Assembly: GCA_023014485.1 (NCBI GenBank)
Contig: JAJOZX010000927.1
Location: 87,001-151,000 of the forward strand
Direction: 5' to 3'
DNA length: 64,000 nt
Origin: Bathynomus jamesi
Lineage: Eukaryota; Arthropoda; Malacostraca; Isopoda; Cirolanidae
Positions 11,742 through 21,468 of the stretch are shown piece after piece. The position numbers were made by a program, and so were the translations under genes. Numbering within the stretch: the first letter of the stretch is position 1; each line of letters begins with the position of its first letter. The notes beneath the pieces were generated by a model. The model saw only the letters and a list, made by a program, of their open reading frames with translations. It was not told the DNA's origin and ran no database searches.

Positions 11742-12214
11742 GGTTGTAACGAGTGTAGGACAAAAGCCCCCTAGGACAAAAGCCCCCTAGGAAAAATAAT
11801 AATATGAATTTTTTTAATCATTATTTTTATTCTTTATTATTTACAGTTTATGTTTATAGTTTATGTATTTTGGCTCTCGTCATTTTCGTTTAAACTAACG
11901 AAAATATCACAACTTAACCTAACCAATCATCAAGGGCGTACAGTTGACCTAACCGGGCATTCAGTTGACCTAACCGGGCATTCAGTTGACCTAACCGGGC
12001 ATTCAGTTGACCTAACTGGGCATTCAGTTGACCTAACTGGGCATTCAGTTGACCTAACTGGGCATTCAATTAACATAACAGGTTAATATTGGTTATTTCA
12101 CCTAAATATCTTCTGATCTTTTCAGATTAGATGTAACACCTGACTTGCCCTACCCAGCAATTTGTCCAGGGGGCTTTTGTCCTAGGGGGCTTTTGTCCGG
12201 ACCCGGGTTGTAAC
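11742..12214. mobile_element. TIR element carrying a 21-bp tandem array
   Basis: Two adjacent copies of GGACAAAAGCCCCCTA at 11758-11791 are mirrored by the inverted pair at 12166-12198. The 9-bp direct repeat GGTTGTAAC flanks them at 11742-11750 and 12206-12214. The interior holds the shared core motif (CTAACGAAAATATCACAACT, CAAGGGCGTACAGTTGACCT) and the tandem array at 11941-12080. The 9-bp duplication is compatible with a MULE-type mechanism, which is inference. No protein is encoded. Confidence 0.6.
11941..12080 (+). repeat. 21-bp tandem repeat, about 6.5 units
   Basis: Units start at 11941, 11962, 11983, 12004, 12025 and 12046, with a degenerate one at 12067; each contains CAGTTGACCTAAC and GGGCATT. 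The first three units have CCGGGC and the last three CTGGGC, so the array expanded in two steps. The in-frame translation is a seven-residue repeat (VDLTGHS) but there is no sign that it is expressed. Confidence 0.8.
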
Positions 12215-12582
12215 AGCTTGTACTATCAATAAATTTTCTAAATTAAAATAAGTGTATTATTAGTGCTATTATAACCTTTTTGGTTGTCAGCACTTTAAAC
12301 AGAATCTAAAAAAAATTTATCCATTGGCCACAGGCAAAGTGTGTGCATAAAATAGTTATTGGTTAATAGTGTTACGTAACGCCACTAGAAACCCCACCCA
12401 CCCACTTGTAACATTCGTAACGTTTGCACATACACCCCCATCCCCCCTGAGCGTTATGTAATTTTTGAACGGTCCCTTGCCATTTATTAGACCACTCTAT
12501 AAAATTAAGATCGCCCTGTAGATTTTCTCTATCTAGTAAACTAATTGCTTAACCGCAATTTTACTATTGTCGACAAATTTAG

Positions 12583-12844
12583 AAAATTTACTGGTACTTT
12601 TTTGTTATACCCCCGCAATTTTTTCTTTCCCGGTTAGGTCAACTGTACGCCCTTGACAATTGGTTAGGTTAAGTCGTGATATTTTCGTTAAAACTAACGA
12701 ATATTTTAACGAAATACTAACGAATATTTTAACGAAAATGTCACGACTTAACCTAACCAACTGTCAAGGGCGTACAGTTGACCTAACCAGGAAAGAAGAA
12801 ATTGCGGGGTGTAACGGAAAAGTACCAGTTTACTCACTAAATTC
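12583..12844. mobile_element. Palindromic miniature element, copy 4
   Basis: Arms at about 12583-12690 and 12733-12844 are inverted copies more than 100 bp long. They contain CCCCGCAATTT, CGGTTAGGTCAACTGTACGC and GTTAAGTCGTGATATTTTCG. The element splits the reverse transcriptase of the CR1-like LINE. Confidence 0.7.
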
Positions 12845-14068
12845 ACATCAATATCGTTAACGTACATTATGAAAAGGACTGGCCCCAAAATGGACCCTTG
12901 CAGTACACCGCTAGTTACATTAGCCCACGCTGACTCATTTCCATTAATTACTACCCTCTGTTTTCTACCAGTTAACCAGTCATCTATCCAATTAAGAACT
13001 TTACCCATTATTCCGTGAGCTTCAAGTTTTTGTAACAATCGTTTATGCGAAACTTTGTCAAACGCCTTTTGGAAATCTAAATATATTATCTACAGCTACT
13101 ACAATCATAAATATCGATGACTTCAAGAAAAAATTCTAATAAATTTGTTAAACAAGGTTTATTTCTACAAAACCCATTTTTGCTTTGTTTTATAAGATTA
13201 TTACTTTCAAAATGTTTGACTGTACGACCCCTAATAACTGTTTCTAAAAGCTTTCCAATTATAGAAGTTAGACTAATAGGCTTATACTTTCCTGTCTATT
13301 GTAACATTAACCAATTTAAAATCCAAGAGAACAACACTGCGATAAAGATTTGTTAAATACTTGAACTAAAGAATTAAATATTTCATTCTTTAACTTTTTT
13401 AGGTGCTTTGGGTAAAAATGGTCTGGACCTGACGATTTGTTAATTTTTAACTTATTTATATAGTGAGAAATCTCTTCAATATAAATAGTTGTCAGTAAGC
13501 AATGAAAAAGTCCCCTTTACGTCACTGAACATATTAATAGCCTCTGGAATAAAAGAAGTATCTTCAACTGTAAAAACTGATGTAAAAAGAATTATTTACA
13601 ATTATCGCTATCTCCCCATAATTATTAGATAAATTATCACCCGAGTCTATCAGTGGCCCAATATTGTCCCTTAGGGGATTTCTGTTTCTAACGTAATCGT
13701 AAAATTGCTGGGGATTTTCTTTACATTCACGAACTACTTGAATTTCAAAATCACGTTTAGCAGATCTGATTAAACGCTTAACATTTCTACATAAATCTAC
13801 ATAAGTCTGAAAGTGCTGCTGCGCACAGTCCTCTTTATATCTCTTGTAGGCTACATTTCTATCTGCGATTGCTTTTCCTATTTTTCAAATCCACCATTTA
13901 GGTTGCACATTTAATTCACTTCTTTTAACTCTCTTAGGTACACAGCGATAGTTTAAATTTAGGAATATATTCTTGAAATTATCCCACATGCAAAGAACAC
14001 TATCTACCGCTAACAGTTCATCTCAATTTATTTAATTTAATGAAACTCTAAAGTCATCGAAATTTTGG

Positions 14069-14359
14069 TACTTGTAGGTTATCTCCCCCCCCCTCCACCA
14101 CCACCAATTTGGACAGAATATTTTCGTTAAAACTAACGAAAATATCACGACTTAACCTAACCAATTAATTATCAAGGACGTACAGTTGATCTATTAGTAA
14201 ATACTATTCCAGAAACAGTGTTATAATTAATAATTAATAGATCAACTGTACGCCCTTGATAATTGGTTAGGTTAAGTCGTGATATTTTCGTTAGTTTTAA
14301 CGAAAATATTCTGTCAAAATTGGTGGGGGGGGGGGGGAGATAACCTACAAGTACCGAAA
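14069..14359. mobile_element. Palindromic miniature element, copy 5
   Basis: Arms begin GGTACTTGTAGGTTATCTCC at about 14069 and end with its complement at about 14359. Inside are a C-tract/G-tract pair and the shared core GTTTTAACGAAAATATCACG ... CAATTATCAAGG. The interior arm pair at 14190-14260 includes GATCAACTGTACGCCC. It is inserted between endonuclease and reverse transcriptase regions of the CR1-like LINE. Confidence 0.7.
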
Positions 14360-14800
14360 TTTTCTCTCGTAAAATCAGGCACCATGAAGTTATTTAATTC
14401 TCTTGAAGTTTTAACATTAACCGAAAAGCGTATCATACCATAATCGCTATTTCATAAACTTTCTCCGTCGTCTACATTCTGAACTAAATTATTGCTTGTC
14501 GTTAAAACCAAGTCTAAAATATTCTCACCGCGCGTCAGTTCTAATACTTTTTGAAAAAGAAAATTACCTTGTAGAAAATCTATCAAACGTAAACCTACAG
14601 CATCGCTGTTTCAGGTATTTAATTTAATATTTGGGCAGTTAAAATCTCCGACAATAATTGAGGGGTCGCGTACTATAACCGCCAATGCGCCAAACACACT
14701 TTTGAGAAAAACAGGTTTAAAGTTTTTCACGTCGAAACTCGTGTAACATGCTTTATTTTCAATAGATTTAATTAAAACAAAGTTTATAAGCAAGAAAAAA

Positions 14801-15169
14801 TGTGTTCTTTAATTTAATGCATATTTCAACAATGAAAATCTGGTATAAATATTTTTATTTGTTTTTTAGAACACTATTTGTTACAAAGCATAAAATGAAA
14901 AAAAAAAGGTTTTAGATCTCTAAGTAGTGTAAATGGAACATTTTTTTTTTTAAAGAAATGATGGTTAAATGGTATATTAGTCTTTCAAGAAGACCTGTGA
15001 ACACCCCTGTTGTCTCCCGAATCTCATGCACTGACAAACTTTAATCAACAAGCTGATTGTGATGTATGGTCATTTAAATGTCCGTGATTGGTTGGTCAGT
15101 TACTCACGTCACTGGAGACTCGTGGTTTTAGTACGCGGGAAAACGAGTCCAGTGCTGTAATTAGAATCT
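14801..15169. other. Spacer without recognisable features
   Basis: AT-rich sequence with an (A)n-(T)n stretch near 14898-14953. No coding, TIR or LTR signature is seen. Confidence 0.5.
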
Positions 15170-15340
15170 TTAATGTTAGTTTTAGACTATTTCACGAGAA
15201 AACAAACCTCCTGTGGGGGTCTTTCATGAGACAAACAAAAACAGACAAAAACAAACAAAAACAAGCAAACAAACGTTGGAAGCGTTCGTGCAGAAGATCC
15301 ATTTCTGGAGTACCAGGCTTCTGCTGATATATATATCCCC
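15170..15340 (-). repeat. Dispersed repeat A, partial inverted copy
   Basis: Read on the minus strand, it begins CAGCAGAAGCCTGGTACTCC and continues to GAGACCCCCACAGGAGG-like sequence and TTCTCGTGAAA, as in the copies at 11133 and 19713. The distal GC-rich half is missing. Confidence 0.6.
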
Positions 15341-15430
15341 ACGAGAGGAGGGGCGACAAGCTTGACCTTCGCGAAATGAGAGATCATCACGCGAAACCTT
15401 TGTAAGGTTGTAAGGTGAGCTATATATATT

Positions 15431-15545
15431 AGCCTCGGTGGTGTAGTGGTTAGCGTACCTGACTACGAATCCATCGGCCCCGGGTTCGAGACCCGACGGC
15501 AGCCGGCGCACAGCAAAACTCAGCTGTTCATCCTTCCACGCAATA
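15431..15545 (+). repeat. tRNA-derived SINE (tRNA-Arg-like head)
   Basis: An A box (GGTGTAGTGGTTAGCG) and a B box (GGGTTCGAGACCCG) have tRNA spacing. The anticodon region reads CTGACTACGAATCC, which resembles tRNA-Arg(ACG), but the anticodon stem does not pair well, so this is a SINE head and not a functional tRNA. The RNA polymerase III promoter role is family knowledge. Confidence 0.65.
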
Positions 15546-15572
15546 AAAAGAAAGTGGTTGATAGATAAATGG

Positions 15573-15720
15573 GTACCCTAGGCGGCCTAGTGGTTAAGAC
15601 GCTGGGCTGCTAATGGGGCGTGGTTCGGATTCCACGTTAAACTGTAAGTCTAAGGTGGAGTGAAAAGCTTGACCTTCATCAGAATGAACAATTCAGGCGG
15701 AAACTAATCAAAGGTTAAGG
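15573..15720 (+). repeat. tRNA-derived SINE (tRNA-Ser-like head)
   Basis: The A box is CCTAGTGGTTAAGAC, followed by GGGCTGCTAAT, which resembles the anticodon arm of tRNA-Ser(GCT). The B box is GGTTCGGATTCC. The body contains CTTGACCTTCATCAGAATGA, also found in the truncated copy at 2763-2868. The variable-arm region is shorter than in a real tRNA-Ser. Confidence 0.65.
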
Positions 15721-15734
15721 TTAGGTTATATATA

Positions 15735-16503
15735 CAGGGTGTCCCATAAGTCTGGCATCATAGGAAAAAAAATAAAAAAAGGCAAAACAAAAGCTTTTAT
15801 TTACAGAACGTGCTCAATATGTCCACCATTGTTTTCAATACACAAATTCAGACGTGATACCCAGTCAGCAAGCACACGGTGAATGATGTCAGGAGTAATG
15901 GTGTTACATGCCCCAATAATGCGCTGCCGGAAATGTTCAACACTCCTAATTTTATCTGCGTATACCAGCGCTTTCAAGTGGCCCCAGAGATAAAAATCTA
16001 GTGGCGTGAGATCCGGGCTTCTAGCTGGCCATTCCACAGGCCCTCGACGTCCTATCCAATGACCAGGGAATTGTTGGTACAGGTATTCCCTTACTTGGGT
16101 GCTGTAATGTGCAGGAGCGCCGTCTTGCTGGAACCATGTTGGGAAATTTCCTTCTTCGTTCAAGACACTGGGAAATGCTTCTTCCTTGAGCATACGTAGG
16201 TAGGTGCCTCCAGTGACATGTTCATCGAAAAAGAGGGGGCCTATGATGCGATCCTTCCAAATGCCACACCATACCATCACCCGAGATGCACCTTGTTCCT
16301 TTGAAGAGGTATACCAGTGAGGGTTGTTTTGAAACCAGTAGCGGGTGTTCTGTCGATTTACCTCACCATTTCCATAAAAAACAGCCTCGTCACTGAACAG
16401 AATGGTGGACGGGAAATTGGCATCCCGAGCATAAATTATGGTTGTTTGTAGAAATAGAAAAATATGAATTTCTCCTATGATGCCGGACTTATGGGACACC
16501 TTG
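15735..16503 (-). mobile_element. Mariner-like (DD41D) element, internally deleted
   Basis: Inverted termini of 31 bp at 15735-15765 and 16473-16503 start CAGGGTGTCCCATAAGT (left) and CAAGGTGTCCCATAAGT (right, opposite strand), with only two mismatches over their length. TA target sites lie at 15733-15734 and 16504-16505. At about 770 bp it is much shorter than an autonomous element because the 5' half of the transposase gene is gone. Confidence 0.8.
15801..16437 (-). pseudogene. Mariner-like transposase catalytic domain, 5' deleted
   Basis: The open frame contains ILFSDEAVF (first Asp), WFQQDGAPAHYST (second Asp) and SPDLTPLDFYLWG (third Asp). There are 41 residues between the second and third acidic residues, which defines the DD41D group of the Tc1/mariner superfamily. 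The DNA-binding N terminus is missing: the frame upstream of about 16437 reads through the terminal repeat and (TA)n. The catalytic part is intact, but the product could not bind its termini. Confidence 0.75.
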
Positions 16504-16539
16504 TATAATATATATATATATATATATACTAGTAAATGT

Positions 16540-17032
16540 AACAAACATATATATTTTGTATATAAGAAGTACGTATTAAGAACTGTAGTGTAAGGCAAAT
16601 AGCAAACATTTCTTTAACGCCATCCGTGATCTCATAGTTTCGGCTTAATATATTAATTACGATACCACACAAAATAAAATTAGAATAAATACAGTTAACT
16701 CAAACAAATTTTGCTTTGCTCTATTATTTGTATTACGAAATAGATCCAGAAACTATTAACTAAATTAATTTTAATTGAATTTATCTAATCTAAGGGGAGA
16801 CTAATATATTTCAATCCAATCGTATAGTAATGTGGTAACAATTATCATGAAATATTATCATTATTACCATATATATAATTATTAAAAAAGATTAGGATGA
16901 ACATGCGAATACATGCAATTTATATTTCAGAAGTTCAATTATCGATATGTCTTCCTTCATTGTCGTATGTTCAGCCAATTAACCTGTAACTGTTCTAAGC
17001 CATATATCTGTAAGCGAACCATTCATCTAACT
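16540..17032 (-). repeat. Left arm of a large inverted repeat (repeat R, copy 2)
   Basis: Inverted relative to 18892-19690. Shared blocks include GCAATTTATATTTCAGAAGT, CCTTCATTGTCGTATGTTCA and CATCCGTGATCTCA. The same 40 residues open the frames at 16913 (plus) and 19005 (minus). The arms diverge abruptly at about 17032/18892, where a LINE fragment begins on the left. Confidence 0.75.
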
Positions 17033-17872
17033 AGACTAGACCACCAGGAGAAAATACTGGAAATATTGTGTCGAGGACAAAACATATATGTAATATATAC
17101 GGGCTTTGCTAAAGCCTTCGATAAATATGACCATAGAATCATAGCACACAAACTTAAGAATACAGGAATTACTGGAAAGCTAGGAAGGTGGATATTTAAT
17201 TTCTTAACGCAAAGAACACAAAGAGTGATGGTAAACGGAGTGAGATCGGAAGTCTCGAAAGTCACGAGCTCTGTCCCACAAAGGACAGTACTAGCTCCCT
17301 TGCTGTTCATAATAATGATTGCAATTATTGATGCAGATATTAAGGACTGCATTGTATCATGCTTCGCAGATGACACAAAGATATGTAAGGATATATTGAA
17401 CGAAGGCGACATAAGAAAATTACGAAACGACATTGAAACATTATTCCAGTTGGCAGAAAACAACAATACGAAGTTAACGAGAAAAAATTCCAACTTCTAA
17501 GATATGGTGATAACAACGAGCTACAGAAAAAGGCTACAGAACTGTGCAAGCCAAACAGATAACACCAAATCCATAAGTCAGGTATCTTGGAATGATAATG
17601 TTGTCGGATGCAGAATTCAGAGAGCACTATAACATCAAAATTACAACGGATAGAAAATAATGGGGATCATCTGGAGGAACTTCCGCAGTAGAAAAGCAAA
17701 CATCATGCTCAAATTATGGAAGAGTCAAGTCCTGCCAAAAATTGAGTATTGCTCAGTACTCACAAGCCCATACAGAAAACGAGACAATGCGAACATTGAA
17801 GCTATACAAAGGACTTTTTCGTCTAAGAGGGAGGAAATGAAAGATGAAGACTACTGGTCTCGACTACAATAA
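17023..17872 (+). pseudogene. LINE reverse transcriptase fragment
   Basis: The plus-strand frame from about 17030 to 17500 contains DKYDHRIIAHKLKNTGITGK, LAPLLFIIMIA and SCFADDTKICKD (the catalytic FADD box), typical of CR1/Jockey-related non-LTR elements. A further frame at 17660-17872 continues with VLPKIEYCSVLTSP, the conserved post-catalytic block. Frameshifts separate the two. Both ends are missing. Confidence 0.75.
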
Positions 17873-17986
17873 TAATATACACAATAATATACATATGGAA
17901 AATGTTTGCGTGCTCTGTCCCTAACCTTAGAAATGAAATAGACACAAACTGGAATGAGCGAAGAGGCAGATTTTGTACGGTCCCTG

Positions 17987-18100
<114 letters not shown>

Positions 18101-18134
18101 ATTATTTCACGAAAGTGACACGTGAAAAATATTT

Positions 18135-18214
18135 ATGATGAATAAAACCACGAAGGGAAAAGAAACACAAAGTGGTGCTCAAGCGCTTTCGTCTTTTCCC
18201 TTCGTGGTTTTATT

Positions 18215-18220
<6 letters not shown>
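18135..18220. repeat. Hairpin repeat, family H, copy 2
   Basis: Arms 18135-18162 and 18193-18220 are perfect inverted copies containing GATGAATAAAACCACGAAGG. The loop includes GGTGCTCAAGCGCTTTCGTC, shared with the hairpin at 8963-9110. The preceding 40 bp also match that copy. Confidence 0.65.
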
Positions 18221-18252
<32 letters not shown>

Positions 18253-18254
<2 letters not shown>

Positions 18255-18504
18255 TAAAGAACGACGCTTGTATAGAAGACATTCCGCGCAAGATGAGGAG
18301 GGAGAACGAACAAATGAAAAATGAGGTAACCACCCGGGAATCGAACCCGGGATCTTCCGATTGCCGGTCAGATATGATAACCAATTACACTGGCAATCGG
18401 AAGATCCCGGGTTCGATTCCGGGGTGGTTACCTCATTTTTCATTTGTTCGTTCTCCCTCCTCATCTTGCGCGGAATGTCTTCTATACAAGCGTCGTTCTT
18501 TACG
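18253..18504. repeat. Head-to-head tRNA-like SINE palindrome
   Basis: Arms of 113 bp at 18253-18365 and 18392-18504 are inverted copies with very few mismatches. On the minus strand the centre reads as a tRNA-like Pol III promoter: A box AGTGTAATTGGTTATCA, then B box GGGTTCGATTCCCG, then the 3' part CTCATTTTTCATTTGTTC. The right arm repeats only the B-box half on the plus strand. The 26-bp spacer is the A-box half. No acceptor stem is formed, so it is not a functional tRNA gene. Confidence 0.7.
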
Positions 18505-18536
18505 TTAATTATACTGCGTGTTCTTTGCAGTTGAAA

Positions 18537-18537
<1 letters not shown>

Positions 18538-18598
<61 letters not shown>

Positions 18599-18640
18599 CA
18601 ATAATAATAATAATATTAATAATATGATTAGTAACAACTA
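18538..18640. repeat. (TA)n and (AAT)n microsatellite
   Basis: A TA tract of about 45 bp followed by an imperfect AAT/AAC tract. Confidence 0.85.
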
Positions 18641-18891
18641 ATAGTCGTTAAAGAAAGTTAAACTTAACTACTAGTCTGAAAACAATTACTGCGAGAAATA
18701 TATGGCAAGATTGTGGTAGAGTTGCCAGATGCTTTTATTGCGAAGGGAATTGAAATCAATATATTTAATTTAAATACTCTTAACAATAAATCACTATTAG
18801 TAATAATGTTTAAGTGGATGTTTAGAGGAGGAAAACAGATTTGATGTTTTAGTTTTAAAGCCGCATTACGCAACTTATTGTAGCTAGTGAG

Positions 18892-19042
18892 ATGAATGGT
18901 TCGTTTACAGATATATGGCTTAGAACAGTTACAGGTTAACTGGCTGAACATACGACAATGAAGGAAGACGTATCGATAATTGAACTTCTGAAATATAAAT
19001 TGCATGTATTCGCATGTTCATCCTAATCTTTTTAAAAGGGCT

Positions 19043-19085
<43 letters not shown>

Positions 19086-19690
19086 TAATAATGATAATGT
19101 TTTATGATGATTGTTACCACGTTACTATACGAATGGATTGAAATATATTAGTCTCCCCTTAGATTAGATAAATTCAATTAAAATTAGTTTAGTTAATAGT
19201 TTCTGGATCTATTTTGTAATACAAATATTAGAACAAGGCAAAGTTTGTTTATGAGTTAACTGTATTTATTCCAATTTTATTTTGTGTGGTATAGTATGAT
19301 AATTAATATATTAAGCCGAAATGTTGAGGGTTATCACCTTTCCACTTCTACTACTTTTCTTTCACCACTTTTCTCTACAAAAAACAAAAAAAAAAAAAAA
19401 AAATGGTGTCAATAATCCAGCAGGGTTGAAAGCACCTTAAACAGAAAAAACAAACAACAAACGAAATGTTGAGGAACCACCAAAATATATATTTACGTTT
19501 AATTTTGTAACCTCCCTTCGGGGAGACAAAAAAAAAATGGTGTTAGTAATCCAGAAGGGTTTAAGCACCTTAAACAGAAAAAAAAAAAAGAAATGTTGAG
19601 GTCACGGATGGCGTTAAAGAAATCTTTGCTGTTTGCCTTACACTACAGTTCTTATATGCAAAATATATATATATGTTTGTTACATTTACT
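18892..19690 (+). repeat. Right arm of a large inverted repeat (repeat R, copy 3)
   Basis: Complementary to 16540-17032 and also direct relative to 9684-9985. It is expanded by about 270 bp of extra sequence at about 19330-19600, described separately. A (TA)n tract lies at 19047-19082. Confidence 0.7.
19319..19602. repeat. Short nested insertions bounded by AAATGTTGAGG
   Basis: The 11-mer AAATGTTGAGG (19319-19329) recurs at about 19464 and again at about 19592 and continues into repeat R only after the last copy. Between them lie two related segments sharing AATCCAG(C/A)AGGGTT and AGCACCTTAAACAG, each next to an A-rich tract. This looks like two retroposed short elements, or a duplication, with target-site copies. 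The family is not recognised. Confidence 0.45.
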
Positions 19691-19712
19691 AGTGTGGTTG
19701 TGTATATATATA

Positions 19713-19913
19713 TCAGCAGAAGTCTGGTGCTCCAGAAATGGATCGTCTGCATGATCGCTTCCAACGTTTGTTTACTTGTTTTTGTTTGTCTCATGAAAGA
19801 TCCCCACTGGAGGATTTTTTTCTCGTGAAAGAAGGCGAGAATGAATTTTTTTTTTTCCACAAGGAGGAGGGGCCCCCTCAAGGGGAAAATGCTCTTCACT
19901 AAGACCTGTGAGG
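19713..19913 (+). repeat. Dispersed repeat A, left part, split by the hAT element
   Basis: Begins CAGCAGAAGTCTGGTGCTCC and runs to CTAAGACCTGTGAGG, where the hAT element begins. The repeat resumes at 38009 with CTGTGAGGCCCCATAATTGG and continues to about 38125. Confidence 0.75.
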
Positions 19914-20257
19914 TAGAGACCTGCACGGGCCGATATTTTGCGGCCCGCACCCGCCCGTACCCGTAATCTTTTTATATAAGCCGGCCGTACCCGGCCCGTA
20001 TTTTTTTTTTCATGTTTTAGGGCCCGCCCGTACCCGGCCCGTAATTTTTTTCATGCTTTGGGGCCCGCCCGTACCCGCGGCTCTTGATTTATTTTGTTTT
20101 GGAACCTAAACCAACCTTTGTATTTAAGTTTAAGATATGCATGACCAGTAATATTTTTGTTGATAATTACTTAAGTACTTCTTTCAAAAATATACCTATG
20201 AAAATTAAATAGATAGTAAAATTATTTAATTTTGTACTCACTGAATTGATGGAGGTT

Positions 20258-20429
20258 TTAAAATTCCAAATTGCAATGCAGAAACAAAAGATCGTCGACA
20301 TTTTCTTCTTTTAAATTAGTTCTCCTCTGTGCAAGTGTAATTCCCGCAGTACTAAAGTTCCTTTCGCTGAATGCACTGGATGCAGGAATATTTAAGTATT
20401 TCCTAGCCAGTTTAGCAAGCAATGGGAAC
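20258..20429 (-). pseudogene. hAT transposase, C-terminal dimerisation domain
   Basis: The minus-strand frame ends with TAA at 20258-20260. It contains RKYLNIPASSAFSERNFSTA and QRRTNLKEENVDDLLFLH, the conserved hAT C-terminal dimerisation motif. It continues in frame from the transposase body at 35222: removing the BEL element and one copy of its GGAAC target duplication restores an open junction at a Phe-Pro position. This shows the gene was intact here when BEL inserted. Confidence 0.9.
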
Positions 20430-21145
20430 TATGGAAAACTGATGAGTGGGTAGTTGGGAGGTAACGAAAATGGTTGACTGAGTAGGTAGGTAGTTAATCT
20501 AACAATTATTAAATTCCTTTTATGTCAATAACTGGGTGGATGAAACCAATTGGTTGCTCACCAGAGTTATTCTCCACACTAGTATTTATATACTGTGTGA
20601 GAAGAGCGTGCTCGGTAATAGAGATACATTACCGCTCAACCAACCGAGGAAAAAACCAGACAACGCTGGTGGAAAAAGCCCCGCGAAGAGGAGAACAAAG
20701 GAGAACAAAAACGAACAACGGGGCGAGAGGACGGAACAGGGGAAGGGAGGAGAACAGACAACGTAAAAGATCCCCACCAGCAAGTACGCTCTCGACAATT
20801 ACACAACCGGAGAACAGAGACTCCAATAACTAACAGTAAGTGACTAATTGAGTTTTTAACCCAGCAATTTAATCACATTAAATTAAGCTGGGTCAGACAA
20901 GTTAGGCCTACATTGTGGCCTAAGACCCAACATCAACTCATAGCTTAACAAAGGTGAAGGTAGATTGCCCTAACCTAATTTGGTGAGGAATCCTACTGTG
21001 GACCTCAATTTATCTGCCCGCTCTGGACCATTTCCGGAATCTCTAGGCTGACCCCTCTAGGCTAGACTTGATCTACTCTATAGTTAGACTGGAGATATAA
21101 GGGGTGGGTTAATTGTGGACCAATTCATACAGAGCATTTTTCGCA
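20430..21145 (+). repeat. BEL 5' LTR
   Basis: 716 bp, from TATGGAAAAC to TTTTTCGCA. It differs from the 3' LTR by a few substitutions (GTTGACT versus GTTCACT; CCAACATC versus CCAGCATC; TTAACAAA versus TTAGCAAA) and a small change in an A-rich GAACAACGGG stretch. The reading frame inside it at 20522-20833 is present in both LTRs and shows no domain, so it is not called a gene. A probable primer-binding region follows at 21146. Confidence 0.9.
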
Positions 21146-21468
21146 TTGGTGGTCCGTGTGTGGGGAATTTACAAACCTTAACCTTAAGAAAAATTGCAGA
21201 ATTAGGCTAAATGGTCTAGCCTAAGCCTAAGCCTAAGCCTAACCTAATCAAGCCTAATTAGGTCTACAACCTAGGGCCTAACTAGGAAACATTTACATTT
21301 AAGGAGTCTCATTCTCTTATAAGCTTAGACCTGAGTGACACACAAGTACTTGGGGGGGATTAAACCAAATTTAAACTTGACTGTTTTGTCTGTGCTCTCT
21401 CTTCTCTGGTAATTTCTTCTTGTCCTCTATTTCATTACGATCCCCAGTTAAACAATTTTGACTTAGAC

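Larger units (their letters stand above)
12480..14800 (-). pseudogene. CR1-like LINE fragment: endonuclease and reverse transcriptase
   Basis: Minus strand. The N-terminal endonuclease remnant at 14611-14793 contains IIVGDFNCPNI. Reverse transcriptase fragments lie at about 13100-12748 (DFQKAFDKVSHKRLLQK, then VLQGSILGPVLFIMYVNDID) and continue past an inserted palindrome at about 12590-12510 (SKFSKFVDNSKI, replacing the usual FADDTK block). Frames are broken by stops and frameshifts, and two palindromic miniature elements are inserted (12583-12844, 14069-14359). The 3' end of the LINE is absent. Confidence 0.7.

Noticed and set aside
11941..12080. CRISPR-like array
   Set aside because: The units are contiguous without unique spacers, and the genome is eukaryotic; it is a simple tandem repeat.
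15431..15500. A functional tRNA-Arg gene
   Set aside because: A and B boxes are present but the anticodon stem does not pair and the sequence continues into a SINE body.
18300..18440. Two functional tRNA genes in opposite orientation
   Set aside because: No acceptor stem can be formed and the right arm lacks the A-box half; it is a SINE-derived palindrome.
20522..20833. Arg/Pro-rich frame inside the BEL LTR, repeated at 34599-34919
   Set aside because: It lies in the LTR of a retrotransposon, differs by a frame-changing difference between the two LTRs, and has no domain.
21200..21260. Telomere-like TAAGCC/CCTAA repeats in the BEL leader
   Set aside because: Only a few imperfect hexamers, located just downstream of the BEL LTR and explained as part of that element.
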